Positions 33,739-53,107 of a stretch of DNA of 64,000 nt are shown here, one piece after another. This stretch comes from Crambe crambe. Lineage: Eukaryota; Porifera; Demospongiae; Poecilosclerida; Crambeidae. Location of the stretch: assembly GCA_963924555.1 (NCBI GenBank), contig OZ004585.1, positions 6,585,488 to 6,649,487 on the forward strand, given 5' to 3'. A program made the position numbers and the translations under genes. Every line of letters begins with the position of its first letter. The first letter of the stretch is position 1. The notes below the pieces were generated by a model that did not search any database, was not told the origin of the DNA, and saw only the letters and a program-made list of their open reading frames with translations.

Positions 33739-34384
33739 GAGAGGGCCACACCAATTAGATAATTTAGCTAGCTATGTTGCTCGGGCGAAAATATGCTGAC
33801 TGATGGGTAGGTAGGTCAGTTTGAAAATGATAATAACTAAAGTTTAGACATGTCAAGTACTGATGGACAGAATGTGATGGAGGAAGAAATAAATTAATCC
33901 CTATCCTTGGCATGCAATGATATCTAAAGTTTGGCTGAAAGCTCAGTACCGACTTGTTGTGAGGTAGTATATATACAATTCGAATTTTCACAGTAATAAT
34001 CATAGTATTTTCAGTATTGCAATGCAGAAATTAGGTGTGCTTTATCTAGAGTATCATTATTGAATATGCAATCTTGATTTTAGTGGGTCGGTAGCAATAG
34101 GGCCAAGCAACATAAAATCTTTTTGGTATGGCCTAAACTACTGATATATAGCTATAGCTATGATGCACAGAACACTTACAGCTGTCTGAAATAAGCAGTG
34201 GTGTGCTTTTTATATAGCTATTTAACTCTCTGTACACTCACTACTAGCTACACTGTGTCAGTTTCTAACTTACTAGCTAAGAACGAAATAACTGTACAGT
34301 TTCATTCATACTAATCTCCTTTCTGAAGAAATTTGGATGACACAGTAAGTGGGGTGTCAGGTGGTGGAAGCATGATAGGCGCAG

Positions 34385-35051
34385 ATAGCAGCGACACAAT
34401 GAGTGGATATATATCACTGCTTAGCTATAGTTAGCTACTACACTTTATATGCAGCTTCATTATTATTAGCAGCACCTTCAGATTTTATTTGACTTATCAT
34501 CTCTTCATTTGTGTAAAGCTACTTGAACCTTTAAACCATACGGCCTTACCTATACATACACCTATGGTAGTATCTATTACCACACAAAGAACAATTGCAT
34601 ATGTACGTATATGCTATCATTGGATTCAGTACACAAGTCTAGAATTCCCTATGGAATTTTATTATTTGCCATTGGACCTTTAAACAGTAGCTATAATACT
34701 AATAAAGAGATTTTGTCTCATGTTATGCCATTCCTCCACTGGACTGGACTGGTATATTAACTGAATTCCATGAACTGAAAAGACTGAACTGATAACAGCT
34801 GATAGCTAATTATAGCTGCTCTCAAATAAGCGAATTTTAAGTTCCATGTTGTTCACAGACTGCAGAGTAACACATACAGGAAATAACACGTAACTTGTTA
34901 GATGTTCTGGCTGGCTGGCCGGACATGATACAAGTTCCATGTTATTAGCTAAGGGTGACGAAACCAACCCGAGGAACTATTCATTTGATGTAGCTAATAT
35001 AGCTTGCTCCTACTTCTAGCCCCTCCAAAGTACGTAGTTGTAAGTAATAAA
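34385..35051. other. 5' flank of receptor copy 3, shared with copies 1 and 2
   Basis: 34385-34605 matches the 3' side of pseudogene copy 1 (23219-23580). 34690-35051 matches 28490-28774 upstream of copy 2, with long identical blocks such as GGGTGACGAAACCAACCC and CTCCTACTTCTAGCCCCTCC just before the start ATG. I cannot place a TATA box or start site; conservation right up to the ATG suggests the promoter or 5' UTR is in this segment. Confidence 0.55.
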
Positions 35052-37512
35052 ATGACTCAATCCCACCACTGGAAGAGTGTTGGAGATATGTATCTACAAA
35101 GGGATGTGTGCAAAATAGTGATCATCGGCCCTTTGTTGTTGATGCTGGCTGGTGACATTGAAGTGAACCCTGGACCTGGTGAGTATACATAGTAGAGTGA
35201 CTGGCAGCTAAAACTAAAACTATTGCCTTACGTATGTAATTGCTACATAAAATAATATAGCTAGTTACAAAATGTAGCTATGGGGATTTCGAAAGCTTGA
35301 CAGTTTCATGTGGTTTGAGGGCTTGAGTGTTCCATGGGGCTTGATAGTTCCGTGGTATTTACGGTTGGACATGAAGTTTCATGGGGCTGCATGGAGCTTG
35401 AGATTTTCTATATAAACCATGAAATATGGAAAGCAACTAGCTACATAGTGTAACTTAAATTTAGCATGCAAGTAGCACTCTCATGAAATGATCTCACGAG
35501 TACACTGCAAGCATATGTAGATACTAATCCATGCTGCAAGGCTATATTCTTCGAGAGCAGGTATAGCTACCAATCGTGTGTACTTTGAATTTGCTTGACT
35601 CCAATTTTTTGGGCCTCAGAACAGAACCACTCTTGACTTAACATGCATAGCTCCTGATTAATAATGCCATAGATTGTATAGACTATACATCATCTATTCT
35701 TATTGAATTTCAGAAAATTGTGATTGTGTTCACAAATTACGTGAATATAGTGATAAAAACTGCTCTTGTTGTGTGCTGTTAACTGTAGTTTATTTATCAC
35801 TACTGGTGGTTTTTCTATGTCTGTATTTAACATTGCCAACTTTGCCAAGTGGTGAAGTCCTGATAGGGAGCAATGATGTGGTGCTTGTCACAACCATAAA
35901 CACTGATGTTGTCAGTAATGTCAATTTTAATACCAGAAGTGACTCACTGGATGTCTTACTATATCAGGAAACATGCTCGGCAATCCCGAATACAAATGAT
36001 CGGCATAATTTTACTGATCGACTGAATGTCGCAACCAATACACAATACTTCATCAATCAGACATACCTTGTCAAAGGATCTACAGTTCAGTACACATTCT
36101 CAAGTTTTAATTCCTCACATAACACATCCACTTGCATTGCCTCTATTCCTGTCTTCCTCACGTACAGTGACTTCACTGCCTTCCTTGTAAGTGGATTCAT
36201 TGCGAATTCAAATGCTTCATACTGCCTTTCTCCAGCCTCATCAGTGACATTTACTATATCTGCTGATGATCAAAATTTGCACTATTTCGTGGGGCTGAAA
36301 GGACTCCAATCAGCTGTCGTTGACTTCACCTTAATTGCTGATGTCATGAGATATAATATCACCGAACTGACTGCTACTTCTTGTACATTTCCAACATCAC
36401 ATTGCTCTATAACACCCAATCACGACAGTCAAGATGTATGCATTCTAGCTTGGACGATGCAGTCTGAAGTTTTCACCACACTGCAGTATGATAGTGGAAG
36501 TTCTAGACACTTGGCACAAGTTATTTTTTCATGGATAATGTTAAGTTTTGCTATTATATTATTCATTTGCACAATTGTATTGTGCTTATTGTCTTTTCGT
36601 TATGATACATGTTTCCAACACTTTGTTATTCTTTTTGTATGTAATCCTTGCATTTTTATTTTCGTATGTGCATCTTCTGCACCTATTGGTCTTATCATCG
36701 GCTTAACTCTACCTGTTCTACCAAGTGGTGAAGTTTTGATTGGTGATAACAACGTGGTACTTGCTACTAGAGTAGGCAGTTTCGTTGGTGAAACCAACTT
36801 CCATGGCACCAGTTTATTGAATATCACTTTTTATCGTGACACCTGTTCAAAGATTCCAACAAAAATCCGACACCGGAGTTCTTCTCGACAAATCAATGCC
36901 ACTGAAAATATTCCATATAGTATAGATCAAACATATATGATCATTGGCTCTGAAGTGCAGTATATATTTTCGAGTTTTGAATCGTCAATCGGATTATCTT
37001 GTATTGCAATGATTCCTGTCTTCCTCACATACAGTGACTTCACTGCATTCCTTGCCAATGGATTCATTGCCAATGCAAATACTTCCTACTGCCTCCCACC
37101 AGCATCATCAGTGACTTTTACTATATCTGTAAACAATAAAAACTGTCACTATTTTGTGGGACTGAAAAGTTTCCAATCGTCAATCATTAACAGCACAATC
37201 ATTGGAAATGCAGTCGAGTATGACGTTGCCAACATGATTACTACTACTTCATGCCACTCTTTTCCATCACTGAGCTGCTCAATCAATAACCCCCCTAGTG
37301 GTGAAGATATGTGCATTCTAGCATCCCTGCAAGTATCCAATGCCTTCATTACTGTGAACTTTACTAGTGAGAGTTCACATCGATATAAGGCACAGCTTGC
37401 TTTTGCAGTGATGACACCTGTGGTTTTTGTTGTGGCTGATTTCATTATTGCATTTATTTTACTTAATTACTATATATATTATTCACTAATAGTAGATCAT
37501 GGTGACTCATGA
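35052..37512 (+). CDS. 2A-led four-pass membrane protein, copy 3
   Basis: Two exons, 35052-35178 and 35714-37512, phase-1 intron, 641 residues. Exon 1 encodes exactly the same 42 residues as copy 2, ending GDIEVNPGP. The main exon differs from copy 2 by scattered substitutions and two compensating small indels (SIIPLSNHDSRD against SITPNHDSQD; TENMYIIDQ against TENIPYSIDQ), which leave the length unchanged. Residue 43 is Glu here instead of Asp. Topology is the same: TM1 near 63-81, two homologous ectodomains separated by a two-helix hairpin (about 312-375), TM4 near 603-627 and a short SLIVDHGDS tail. Both copies keep open frames through 1.8 kb, which argues that both are under constraint. 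Function unknown; extracellular recognition or adhesion is a guess from glycosylation sites and topology. Confidence 0.85.
35151..35177 (+). other. 2A ribosome-skipping motif, copy 3
   Basis: Identical GDIEVNPGP at codons 34-42 of the short leader exon. The synonymous codons are also unchanged from copy 2 over this stretch. Confidence 0.85.
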
Positions 37513-38012
37513 GCCTCATGCAGTTTTAGCTAATAAACTAGCTCTAATTATCATGAGTATAATAATGAGAACTGTCATTCATAAGTAGCTACTATAAATG
37601 CTTTCATGATGCAGTAAATACTATAGCTACAAAGTTATTCCTTTTTGGTTATTAAAATTATTATTATCATTTTTTAAAGGTTGGCTCTGTGTCATAAGAA
37701 TCATCTCTTTCTGGTCTTTGAGTTCATTCAGTGTTATACATTAGCAGATGAAATAGCTTCTAATTGGGAAATGGGGCTGATTGATCGATCGATCAGATTA
37801 TAGCTAGTCTGGAGAGTAAGGTAAGACACAATTTAAGATCTTGGTAAATTTCACTACAGAACAGTAGTGATAATGGTAACTACTTATGTACACAGAGGGG
37901 TAGGGATGGTGACTCTTAAGCTCCAATGTATACAAAATACTTCATTGATTTTCTCAAATGCACATGTGAACCAAACACTATTCCTTTATGAAACATCAGT
38001 GAAGCTTTTGAA

Positions 38013-38180
38013 ATGATCTGATAAAATGTCAGACCATGAGAAGAGTCGATCGGCTCTATGTCTTTACATTCCTACGTAAGTGCAATGGGGTGTATTATGT
38101 CATTATGATATCAGACCAAAGCAAATTATGATCAGACATTTGACCTTTTGACCCGGTAAATGGCCTATGGCAGACTGTCT
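38013..38180. repeat. Dispersed repeat, TGATCTGA...GACCATTTG family
   Basis: Contains GATCTGATAAAATGTCAGAC, then GTGCAATGGGGTGTATTATG and GGTAAATGGCCTATGGCAGAC. Relatives lie at 40250-40425, 42230-42410 (partial, inverse order) and 63850-63990 (inverse). Confidence 0.65.
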
Positions 38181-38185
38181 ATAAA

Positions 38186-38491
38186 CAGCACAGACCTAAT
38201 TTTTCCTGAAGAGAATCAGCACAGGGCCAGAAAGCTTAGTTTACAATAGTCCTCGAGTGTTGTATACTCATGTGCACAAACTAGTTTACAGCTACGTATA
38301 TGAAACAAATTTACAAGAGTTAACCACATGTATGTGTACATTCCAGTTTACACCAAAGTTAAGTATACAGTAAATTACAGCTTGTATACTTGGTTCATAT
38401 ACATGGCTGTAAACTAGTCTGTGCACATGAGTATACAACACTTGCAAACTATTGTAAACTAAGCTTTCTGACCCTTTGCAGGTCTGTGCTG
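38186..38491. mobile_element. 306-bp MITE
   Basis: CAGCACAGACCT at the left end and AGGTCTGTGCTG at the right form the outer repeat. Inner blocks also pair over a long distance (GAAAGCTTAGTTTACAATAG with CTATTGTAAACTAAGCTTTC; GTTGTATACTCATGTGCACA with TGTGCACATGAGTATACAAC). Confidence 0.8.
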
Positions 38492-38536
38492 GTGAGATTG
38501 TGATGTGGCTTACTTATCCCTGTAATCAGCTATTAG

Positions 38537-38760
38537 CTGGTACAGGAGTAGCTGGTCCGGTGCTGGGTGTTGGAGTGGCTGGTACAGGAGTAGCTTGGTC
38601 CGGTGCTGGGTGTTGGAGTGGCTGGTACAGGAGTAGCTTGGTCCGGTGCTGGGTGTTGGAGTGGCTGGTACAGGAGTAGCTTGGTCCGGTACTGGGTGTT
38701 GGAGTGGCTGGTACAGGAGTAGCTTGGTCCGGTGCTGGGTGTTGGAGTGGCTGGTACGTA
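38537..38760. repeat. 43-bp minisatellite, about five units
   Basis: GGTGCTGGGTGTTGGAGTGG recurs at 38559, 38602, 38645, 38688 (one base changed) and 38731, an exact 43-bp period. As 43 is not a multiple of three, the open frame over it changes its repeat peptide each unit and is not a gene. Confidence 0.9.
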
Positions 38761-40249
38761 GCTAGTGGAGTGAAGGCTGGTGGGTGGAGTAGTGACTGGT
38801 GCTTATTATGTCACTTCTCCAGTTACTCTATATGGGGTTCATACATGTATAGCCTAGCTAGTAGTTCACTTGGCACATAGCTACCAACACTTTCATCCAT
38901 AACTGTGTCAGTTTCATAATACTTGGCCTACTTAGAACGTAACTGTACAGTTTCTGTAAGCCCTTTCTCTGAAGGATGGGGCTGGGGTCTCTAGACTCTT
39001 TCGTAATATTAAGATTGTTCGTTGTCACCTTTCGATATTTCATACCTTGAGTTTGCCAAACTATTTGCCATCCCATGTCCTTGCACTTGATCAGAGTTGT
39101 TACAAATAAACTTAGTGCAATGAATGCAATGAACTCTGATGCCCAACAAGGGGCAGAGGAAACACAGCACAACTATAATAAGTGCATATCACAAATGCGC
39201 ATGCGCAAAGCGATAATCGCGCAGGCGCGTTAATGCTGCATTCTTGGAAAACCCCTTTTGCAAGTGGCATGGCGCGCGTGGAAGGCAGACAGATTATTGG
39301 CTGGGAAATGCAGCCACAGTGACGCCTGTCTGCTAAATCCATCAGAAACTACGTATAGGCAGTTCAAAGAAACAAACGCCCCTTGAGAAAAGTGTTCAGA
39401 GAAGCAAACTTGACTACCAGAAGTTCTTCCTGCTTGACTCGACTGTGTCAAGTGATTGTAAGTGACAGGCATAGCTGCTCCTTACCTAATCAAACTCATC
39501 TCCTAGCATGACAAAGAGAATCTAAAAAGACTTGCCCAAGACCAAGACTTGGGTTTCAGTCACTCAAACCCTCACCAGTTCTATCTAGCAAACTGCCACA
39601 TCAAAAGGGAACCTTTTGTTTGATAATAGAGAAACCTCTGTAGCCGGTTGTACAATAAACAAAACAAGTGTGTCTGTCTGATAGCTAAAAGGCAATCAGA
39701 TGATCTTAAGAAAAGTGTGGCCGGACATAGCCATCCCCCTCCCCCCCAATTTCCCAATTTCGAACCTTGAAATGCTTACATAAAGTGAGTATCGTCTACT
39801 TGTGTTCACTTGGCATTTGGAGCATTCAGGGCATTTATGATATTTGTTATAACTTTCACAACAATTCCCAAACTTCAAAGACCAGCAGATGGTTAATTAT
39901 GTTGCCTTCTTCTGATAAGGTTAATACATACCACCCCCCCCCCCCCCCCCAAGTATCTAGAGGTGTGGTCATGACATATCTGCCGTCTTGGTATGTATTA
40001 GTGGCAGTACTGCTGTTTAAAGAGAGCCAGTGCAGGCATTAACTACTAGTTCTGTTATCAAAATATCTAATTTTTAATACCCCCTTTTGCAAGCTCCTAA
40101 ATCTATTTGCATTCTCTGGACCCCTTGATCATTCACTCTATCTCCTCTAACGTTCTCAATTCTTGACCAAATTTCACACTTAAAACACCAGCAGAGAGCT
40201 GATCACCTGACAAAGTTATAATGAATCTGTAAGAGGATTATAACTCTTT
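38761..40249. other. Upstream region of the MAN1-like gene; no gene recognised
   Basis: Holds a poly-C run (39933-39950) and short overlapping antisense frames (38858-39472) without motifs. A 5' untranslated exon of the MAN1-like gene may lie here, because its first coding exon has an acceptor-like CTGCTTCCAG at 40581-40590, but I cannot place it. Confidence 0.4.
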
Positions 40250-40606
40250 TTATAATGATCTGACAAAATGTCAGACCTTGGGAAGAGTTGATCAACCATA
40301 TTATGATATGGCCTTTAAATAGAAGTGCAATGGAATGTATTATGCCAATTATGATGTCAGACCAAATCAAATCTTGATCAGACATTTGACCTGGTAAATG
40401 GCCTATGAAAGACTCACTGTGAATATTAATAGTTGAGGGATCAAGTGCGACTTTAGCTGTCATTGGGCTTGTATTCCAACATGGCCAACGCATATATGAT
40501 GTAATTAAAAATTATGTAACTGAAATAGGACCTATAATTACATGGTTAATTCTAACTCTGACCTAGGATTAACTGCCTTTCTGCTTCCAGGCTACCGTGA
40601 TTGAAG

Positions 40607-47364
<6,758 letters not shown>

Positions 47365-49100
47365 CAACCAACCACCACCTTTCATTACCACCAACCTCCA
47401 CCCAACCCCACCCACCCACCCTATATAAGAGAACTACAATTTTTATAGAGATCACAGTAGAGAATTGATTGTATTCATTATTAGTATAATTTTAATTTTC
47501 TTTCTTTCTTTCTTTCTTTTCTTAAGCCTCTAATTCTCTCTGGGGGCATTTTTTCAATTAATTTTTAATGAAAATAACAAAATAGAGTGGAACGTCTCTT
47601 AGTGAACTCTCTATAATACAAAAACATCTCTATTAGGGACATATCAAACCATTCTAATACAACTTGAACCTCTGAAGAGTGGCAACATCTCTATTGAGTT
47701 CGAAAATAAGGACAAAAAACAGCTGGTCCCATGTCCATAGAAGGTTGCACTGTATTATCTTTTCACTCAAGGGCACATGTGATATGCTTATTCTTGCATA
47801 ATATCCATTCTGTCCTTTATGATCCAGCTGTTTTGTAAACAGTCATCCCCACGCACACGTCACTTTCATAAAGGACTGCTTAGCCAATTCAGCACAAATT
47901 ATGTATGTACATACAATAGTTGGAACTTGGACTTATTCCGTAGCTAAGTGAAGGAGTGGAACTTCTTATGCATAGTGGACACTTGGGGACCAGAGGTTTC
48001 CTCTAGCTGAGAGGTTGAATTTGTATCGACAGTTCCTTGAAAAAAATATACTTCTTAGGAAGGATTCTTGCATTTGCATCTTGAATGAAATTTTTAGAGA
48101 ACTCAAAGAGAGGCTCCACTGTAGCTGGTAATCATTTTTATTAATGGTACACATGACTCCTGCATTAGGATCTGAGGGTTTGGTGACTGACAGACGAGGA
48201 GGCTACTAGTGGGAACCATACTGCTAAGAGGACGTCATAAGGACTAGGATATAGTGATATAGTGATAAAGATAACCTGGTCACACATCCCCCTCATATGA
48301 CATGATGGGATCCCACATGCACACATGTGACCTCATTGTTTTTTCAGGTATTCTGGCTTCTAGAACACTCAGATGGCTAATTCCTGTTGATGATAACAAG
48401 TTTCCTGTTGCATGATGATAATAGGCAAGGGGCAATGTATGTATGATTGGATGCTAGCTAGCCATCATATCGATCTAGCTGGGTGGCTCACTAGGCAATT
48501 GAAGAGGTCATTCCTAAAGCTCTTATTAGCCACAGTGAAACATCTCTGCCATGGACATATTAGAACCTGTACCTGTCTCTGCCATGCACCCATTGATTGC
48601 AGTATAACTGTCTTTTGGAAAAAGAAAAATTAGTTGAGTTCCTGTGTCCTGACTTACTCTATAAATTAAAATACTTCCCATCATGTAAATGAAATAACCT
48701 AAGAGTCTGCTTATGCTGCAGTTGGCATGAGCTATACCAATAGATGCCTTTCAAATATAATTATAGCAATTCCTCTTTTTTTTGTTTTCACCTTGCTAAC
48801 CTTGCTAATATTACTATTTTGACTCAGAATAGCTTTAGGTGTATTCTACAGAGGTTTTCAATCGACAGGATATGTTTTATGTTAACACTTAACAGCGTCA
48901 AAGAGAATACTAAATAAACCACATCCTCATGATCGATGATATAGTACATAGTACAAGTACACGTCATCTGCGGGAAACCGGATGGTGACGTAGACCGTTT
49001 CTAGGATACTAAAGCAATCTACAACCAAAAGTCTGCTCCCATTGGTCAGTTTTTACCTATGACGCAAGGGATAGCGCCAATTACACTTCCGTAGCTGGCG
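47365..49100. other. Intergenic, MITE-like fragments, no gene recognised
   Basis: Two segments (47587-47760 and 47930-48130) share AGTGGAAC, AGTGGACACTTGGGGACC and related phrases with repeats further downstream. A (TTTC)n tract lies at 47501-47520. Confidence 0.45.
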
Positions 49101-49290
49101 GTTGTCAACAAATAAAAGGTACGGTCTTTTCAGCTGCTGAAATCACCAAGTTGTGTTTGCTGCTCATGCTGTGAAGAAAGTGTTGCAGAGTCGTTCGCTA
49201 GACTCGCCCTTAAAAAAAAAAGAGTAAAACTGTAGCCTATCCACTAAGGATCTTTTTCTCCCCACAAAACAACAAAAAAAAAAAACCATG
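49095..49290 (+). promoter_or_regulatory. Putative core promoter and 5' UTR of the BTG gene
   Basis: AAATAAAAGG at about 49111 resembles a TATA box; it lies roughly 175 bp before the ATG, in a stretch that is less AT-rich than its surroundings. The start codon context is AAAAACCATGA. Both are inferred by pattern only. Confidence 0.35.
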
Positions 49291-49836
49291 AAAGAAGAAG
49301 TTCACTGTGCGTGTGAGTTTTTCTCCAAGATGCTGGAAACTAGACATCTACCTCGCCAGTTCGCCAACCAGTTCAGAATCAGACTGGAAGAGCTGCTATC
49401 CGAAAGATTTAAGGACCACTGGGACACTAGGAACCCCAACAAAGGCAGTGCGTATCGCTGCATAAGAATCAACTCGAAGATGGATCCCATTGTAAGCGAG
49501 GCCGCTAAGGCAACAGGCCTCAAAGATATCTCGAAGTACTTCCCAGCTGAGTTCACGATGTGGATAGATCCTAGAGATGTGTCGTACAGATTCGGAGAAG
49601 ACGGGTCTATCTGTTCGTGCCCTCTTGACTTCATGATAACACGGTCAGAATGGGCTTCGACTGGTTCAAGCACCTCTACCGTTTCCACAGTATCGACTTC
49701 AAGCTCTCTCTCTTCCTCAAATCGCGTCCTGCCCCTGAGAGCAAACAGTAGTCCAACGCAACAATCTAGCTACTACAGAGCATATCACAGAAGGGATGCT
49801 GGTATGTCTTCCAGACTTATTCAAGTACAGGTTTGA
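49288..49836 (+). CDS. BTG: BTG/Tob-family anti-proliferative protein (intronless)
   Basis: One uninterrupted frame of 182 residues with an ATG in good context. The BTG domain covers about residues 1-115: helical N-terminus (EFFSKMLETRHLPRQFANQF), box A region 41-61 (FKDHWDTRNPNKGSAYRCIR) and box B region 84-105 (YFPAEFTMWIDPRDVSYRFG), followed by EDGSICSC. Family proteins bind CAF1/CNOT7 of the CCR4-NOT deadenylase and restrain proliferation. The remaining 60 residues are a Ser/Thr-rich tail. The length is nearer BTG1/BTG2 than Tob. No intron is seen, whereas vertebrate BTG1/2 genes have one; retroposition or intron loss is possible, though no poly-A relic or flanking duplication is evident. 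Candidate poly-A signal AATAAA at 50332. Confidence 0.93.
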   Translation: MKEEVHCACEFFSKMLETRHLPRQFANQFRIRLEELLSERFKDHWDTRNPNKGSAYRCIRINSKMDPIVSEAAKATGLKDISKYFPAEFTMWIDPRDVSYRFGEDGSICSCPLDFMITRSEWASTGSSTSTVSTVSTSSSLSSSNRVLPLRANSSPTQQSSYYRAYHRRDAGMSSRLIQVQV

Positions 49837-51464
49837 GTGTTAAAAAGGACCCTACCCCATACCACCTTCTATTCTACTCCATCAGGCATTGACTTTCTCA
49901 TTATGTTTTTTCCCCTCAACCTCATTCACCCTCTTTTGTTCTTTTTATCTTTTTTTTTTCTTTTTTTTTCACTTCATCAAAATTTAGTATCCCTAGGACT
50001 TACTGGCTAAGAATTTTATCTGTTAATAATGTAACTTATTTTAGGTCATTATTATGTAAATTCTATGCTCAAAAAGTTGTAAATTAATCAAAGGAACTTC
50101 ATTTTATAGGTAATAAAAACCGATTCACTTCATTCTGTTCAAAATATTTCATGTTATCTCTCAGTAAAAGTTCTGTTGCGTTTCATACCTTGTATGGAGT
50201 TTTTACTTGATAAATTTTCAGGTCATTTTTTTCCCCCTTTGTCTTTAGAATGCATTCCGACCATTATATCTGTTTATGTTTGCCCAAATTACATCATTGA
50301 TTAAAAATTTATGCTCTATATAATTATAATCAATAAAGAACAAGTTAAACAATGATAATAAATGTACAGTGGAATGTTATGTACCTCTAATAATTATTAT
50401 GTGGACACTTGGGACCAGTGATAAAATTGTAGAGTGTGAAGTTACACTTCCTTAATTCAGGAGTGAATTTATTGCGAGGGTAGATAGAGGGGAGCTCCAC
50501 TGTATTACCATTTTCTAGTTTGTTCTAGAAGCTTCTATAACGAATAACTTATCCCTCATGCTCACTGTCAATGGGGCATGGAACTTGTAGCAATGGACAT
50601 TTACAATAATAATGGGTGTTCTGCTCTGCTGTGTTATTCAATGGAGCCAGAGAAGCATAAAGCTTGAATACAAGAATGGAATGGAGTTTCTCTTGTTGTG
50701 GCATTTGGGCCTTGAATGGGGTGACCTCAATGAAAAAAAAGCACTCCAGTTATACAGTGAATAATACATTTTCTACCCTGTACTGCACGATATATATTAT
50801 AGTTTAGGCCAGAGGGAGTCACTTCCCTGTGAAACACCTTAAACTTTGTCCGATAACAATTATACGAGTTATGAGTCAAAGCAACCTCCACAAGCCTGTA
50901 AAGGTTGCCAGGCAGATAAAGTCTCCTGCATTGCATGATAACATAAGTGCACAGTACACAGTATAGTATAGTACAGTATAAGTATGACATCATTCCACCA
51001 CACAGGAAGTCAAGCGTGACTAGGATTCCCCTGGGGCTGTCTAACTCAGACAATACTAATTTAGTACATGTACTGCAGTATACTAGACTTAACCACTACT
51101 CCATTGATAGGAACCACAATAGAACCACCAGAATGTTAGTTTTCTGGGTAAACAACACACCAGATTGTGATTCTTGAAGGGTGTTATTGTTCACATAGTA
51201 TAGTTATTGGGATGGTTGCAATAATAACAGGGTTTGGGGGGATTGGGGTATGACTCTGGGGGATAAGTATGTCCTACAGTGGGAGGCTCCCTATGATTAA
51301 TCATAATATCATTATACTCTAGCAAGTGTTAATTCTACCCAGAATTTGACAAAATACTTTGGCCACACCCATTATTTTAGTAGGTGCGGTGCGTGCAGAA
51401 GAGATATGGCAAAATTAGTGATGGCAAAAAATATTATATGCTGATTGGTGGCCATTATTGACCA
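49837..51464. other. BTG 3' region and intergenic DNA
   Basis: AT-rich, with AATAAA at 50332-50337 as a possible end of the BTG transcript. Antisense and sense short frames (50727-51177) have no motif. Confidence 0.45.
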
Positions 51465-51857
51465 ATGTGGGTAGAACCCTGCTATTAACTCCTGAAATAA
51501 GGATACCCCCTCAATCAATCAGGACACTTTCCCCGATCACTGTATGTATGTATGTATGTATGTATGTATGTGATTATCTCATTACCACAGGAGACAGTGA
51601 GTTTGAGGTGGGAGTCAACTAAGGTTAAGGCTTCCCATTGAATGAGCTTCTATTGCATAGGACATGTGGGTAGAACCCTGCTATTAACTCCTGAAATAAG
51701 GATACCCCCTCAATCAATCAGGACACTTTCCCCGATCACTGTATGTATGTATGTATGTATGTGATTATCTCATTACCACAGGAGACAGTGAGTTTGAGGT
51801 GGGAGTCAACTAAGGTTAAGGCTTCCCATTGAATGAGCTTCTATTGCATAGGACATG
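51465..51857 (+). repeat. Tandem duplication of about 199 bp
   Basis: Copy one 51465-51663 and copy two 51664-51857 are nearly identical from ATGTGGGTAGAACCCTGCTA to TTGCATAGGACATGT. They differ mainly in the number of GTAT units (about 7 in copy one, about 4 in copy two). Contains TCAATCAGGACACTTTCCCC, the core shared with downstream minisatellites. Confidence 0.9.
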
Positions 51858-52625
51858 TAGTACATCATTCTGGAAGTGATTGTATGGTCTCCAGACAGAG
51901 TCAAGACATAAACATCACAGTCTAGTAGTAGCAAGCAGAGTGTACACTGATAATCACATAAAGAATGCCATATTTGTGACAAAAGGGGAATTGAAATCAC
52001 ACTTCTTGCTTGTCTGTAATGAGATTGACCATCTGCATAGACTATGAAGTCATGGCAACCATGTCATCCCCTGCTGGCTACATCAAAGGACATTAGCTAT
52101 TAGATAATGAGATAATACAACCTATGAAATGCTATGATCTGACTCTGTTTTTAGAGGAAGTGTGTTACCTTCCCCGGTTAGTCCCCCCAATTTAGTGGAA
52201 CCTTGCTCGCTTATTTTTGGGATGACCAGAAAAGGAGTGTCCAGAAAGGTGAGAGTCATAAATCTACCTCGATCAGGCAAACTTTCCTGCATGCAAGAGT
52301 GCATAGAGACACAAAAAAATCAATATCATGTCCAGATTAGGGAGGCTTTATTTCTGAATCAGCTGGAGGAAAATATACACCTTTTATTATTATCATCATC
52401 ATCATCAACATTTAATTTATTAGCTATTGTAATGGGACAGAATAGAAGTGACCTAATCATAGAGTCTACTTCGAGGGAATCAATACTCTTATGAATGCAG
52501 TATTAATGCTGCTCAACAATCTTATTTATTGGTGGCAGTGAATACCAGCTAGAGTCAGTGCTAATTAACTCGGGACTTTGTGACAAAGAACCTGTTAATC
52601 ACCTTCTGTTGTATACAGAGAGCCA
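51858..52625. other. No gene recognised
   Basis: Contains short frames on both strands (52122-52304 minus, 52162-52494 plus) and an (ATC)n run near 52390. None has a recognisable domain. Confidence 0.45.
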
Positions 52626-53107
52626 TACCGTAATCGTATGAATTTTCAATGGGATTTTATTTTCATTTTTTTCGTAGTCGATCAGAATCCTCGAAATTCA
52701 TAAATGGAAATCTTAGTACTATGACGTCATATGACGGCATTGTGCATGCGTGTGCGATGCGATATCGATAGCAGCTGGAAAAAAATCTGGAGCAGATAGT
52801 CCGTGAGATGAAAGTATCATGCTTCATTATGGCCGTTACCTGTCTCTCTTCTACAACGCCTTCCGTAGCAGTCTAGATTTTAATCTGGCATCGCCAGCCC
52901 AGCTTTTCTTCTTTTGGGGGATTTCTCTGTAGTAGCCACGAATCACAAGAAGGTAGCTAGCAGCAGGCAATGATATAGCTATTATGCGCGTGCATTATTT
53001 TCCATGTGCTTGATACGAAAATTAGACCTGCGAAAATTTTTTATTATAGGAACAGCTCTGGAAATCACGAAATTTTAAACCTCTGAAAATTTATACGATT
53101 ACGATAG
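52626..53107. mobile_element. 482-bp MITE
   Basis: TACCGTAATCGTATGAATTT at the left, continuing TCA, is matched by TGAAAATTTATACGATTACG, continuing ATA, at the right. Inner blocks CGAAATTC and AAATTTTCG-type segments also pair imperfectly. Non-coding. Confidence 0.7.

Noticed and set aside
38476..38679. Gly/Val/Trp-rich frame over the 43-bp minisatellite
   Set aside because: The period is not a multiple of three, so the frame does not encode a true peptide repeat.
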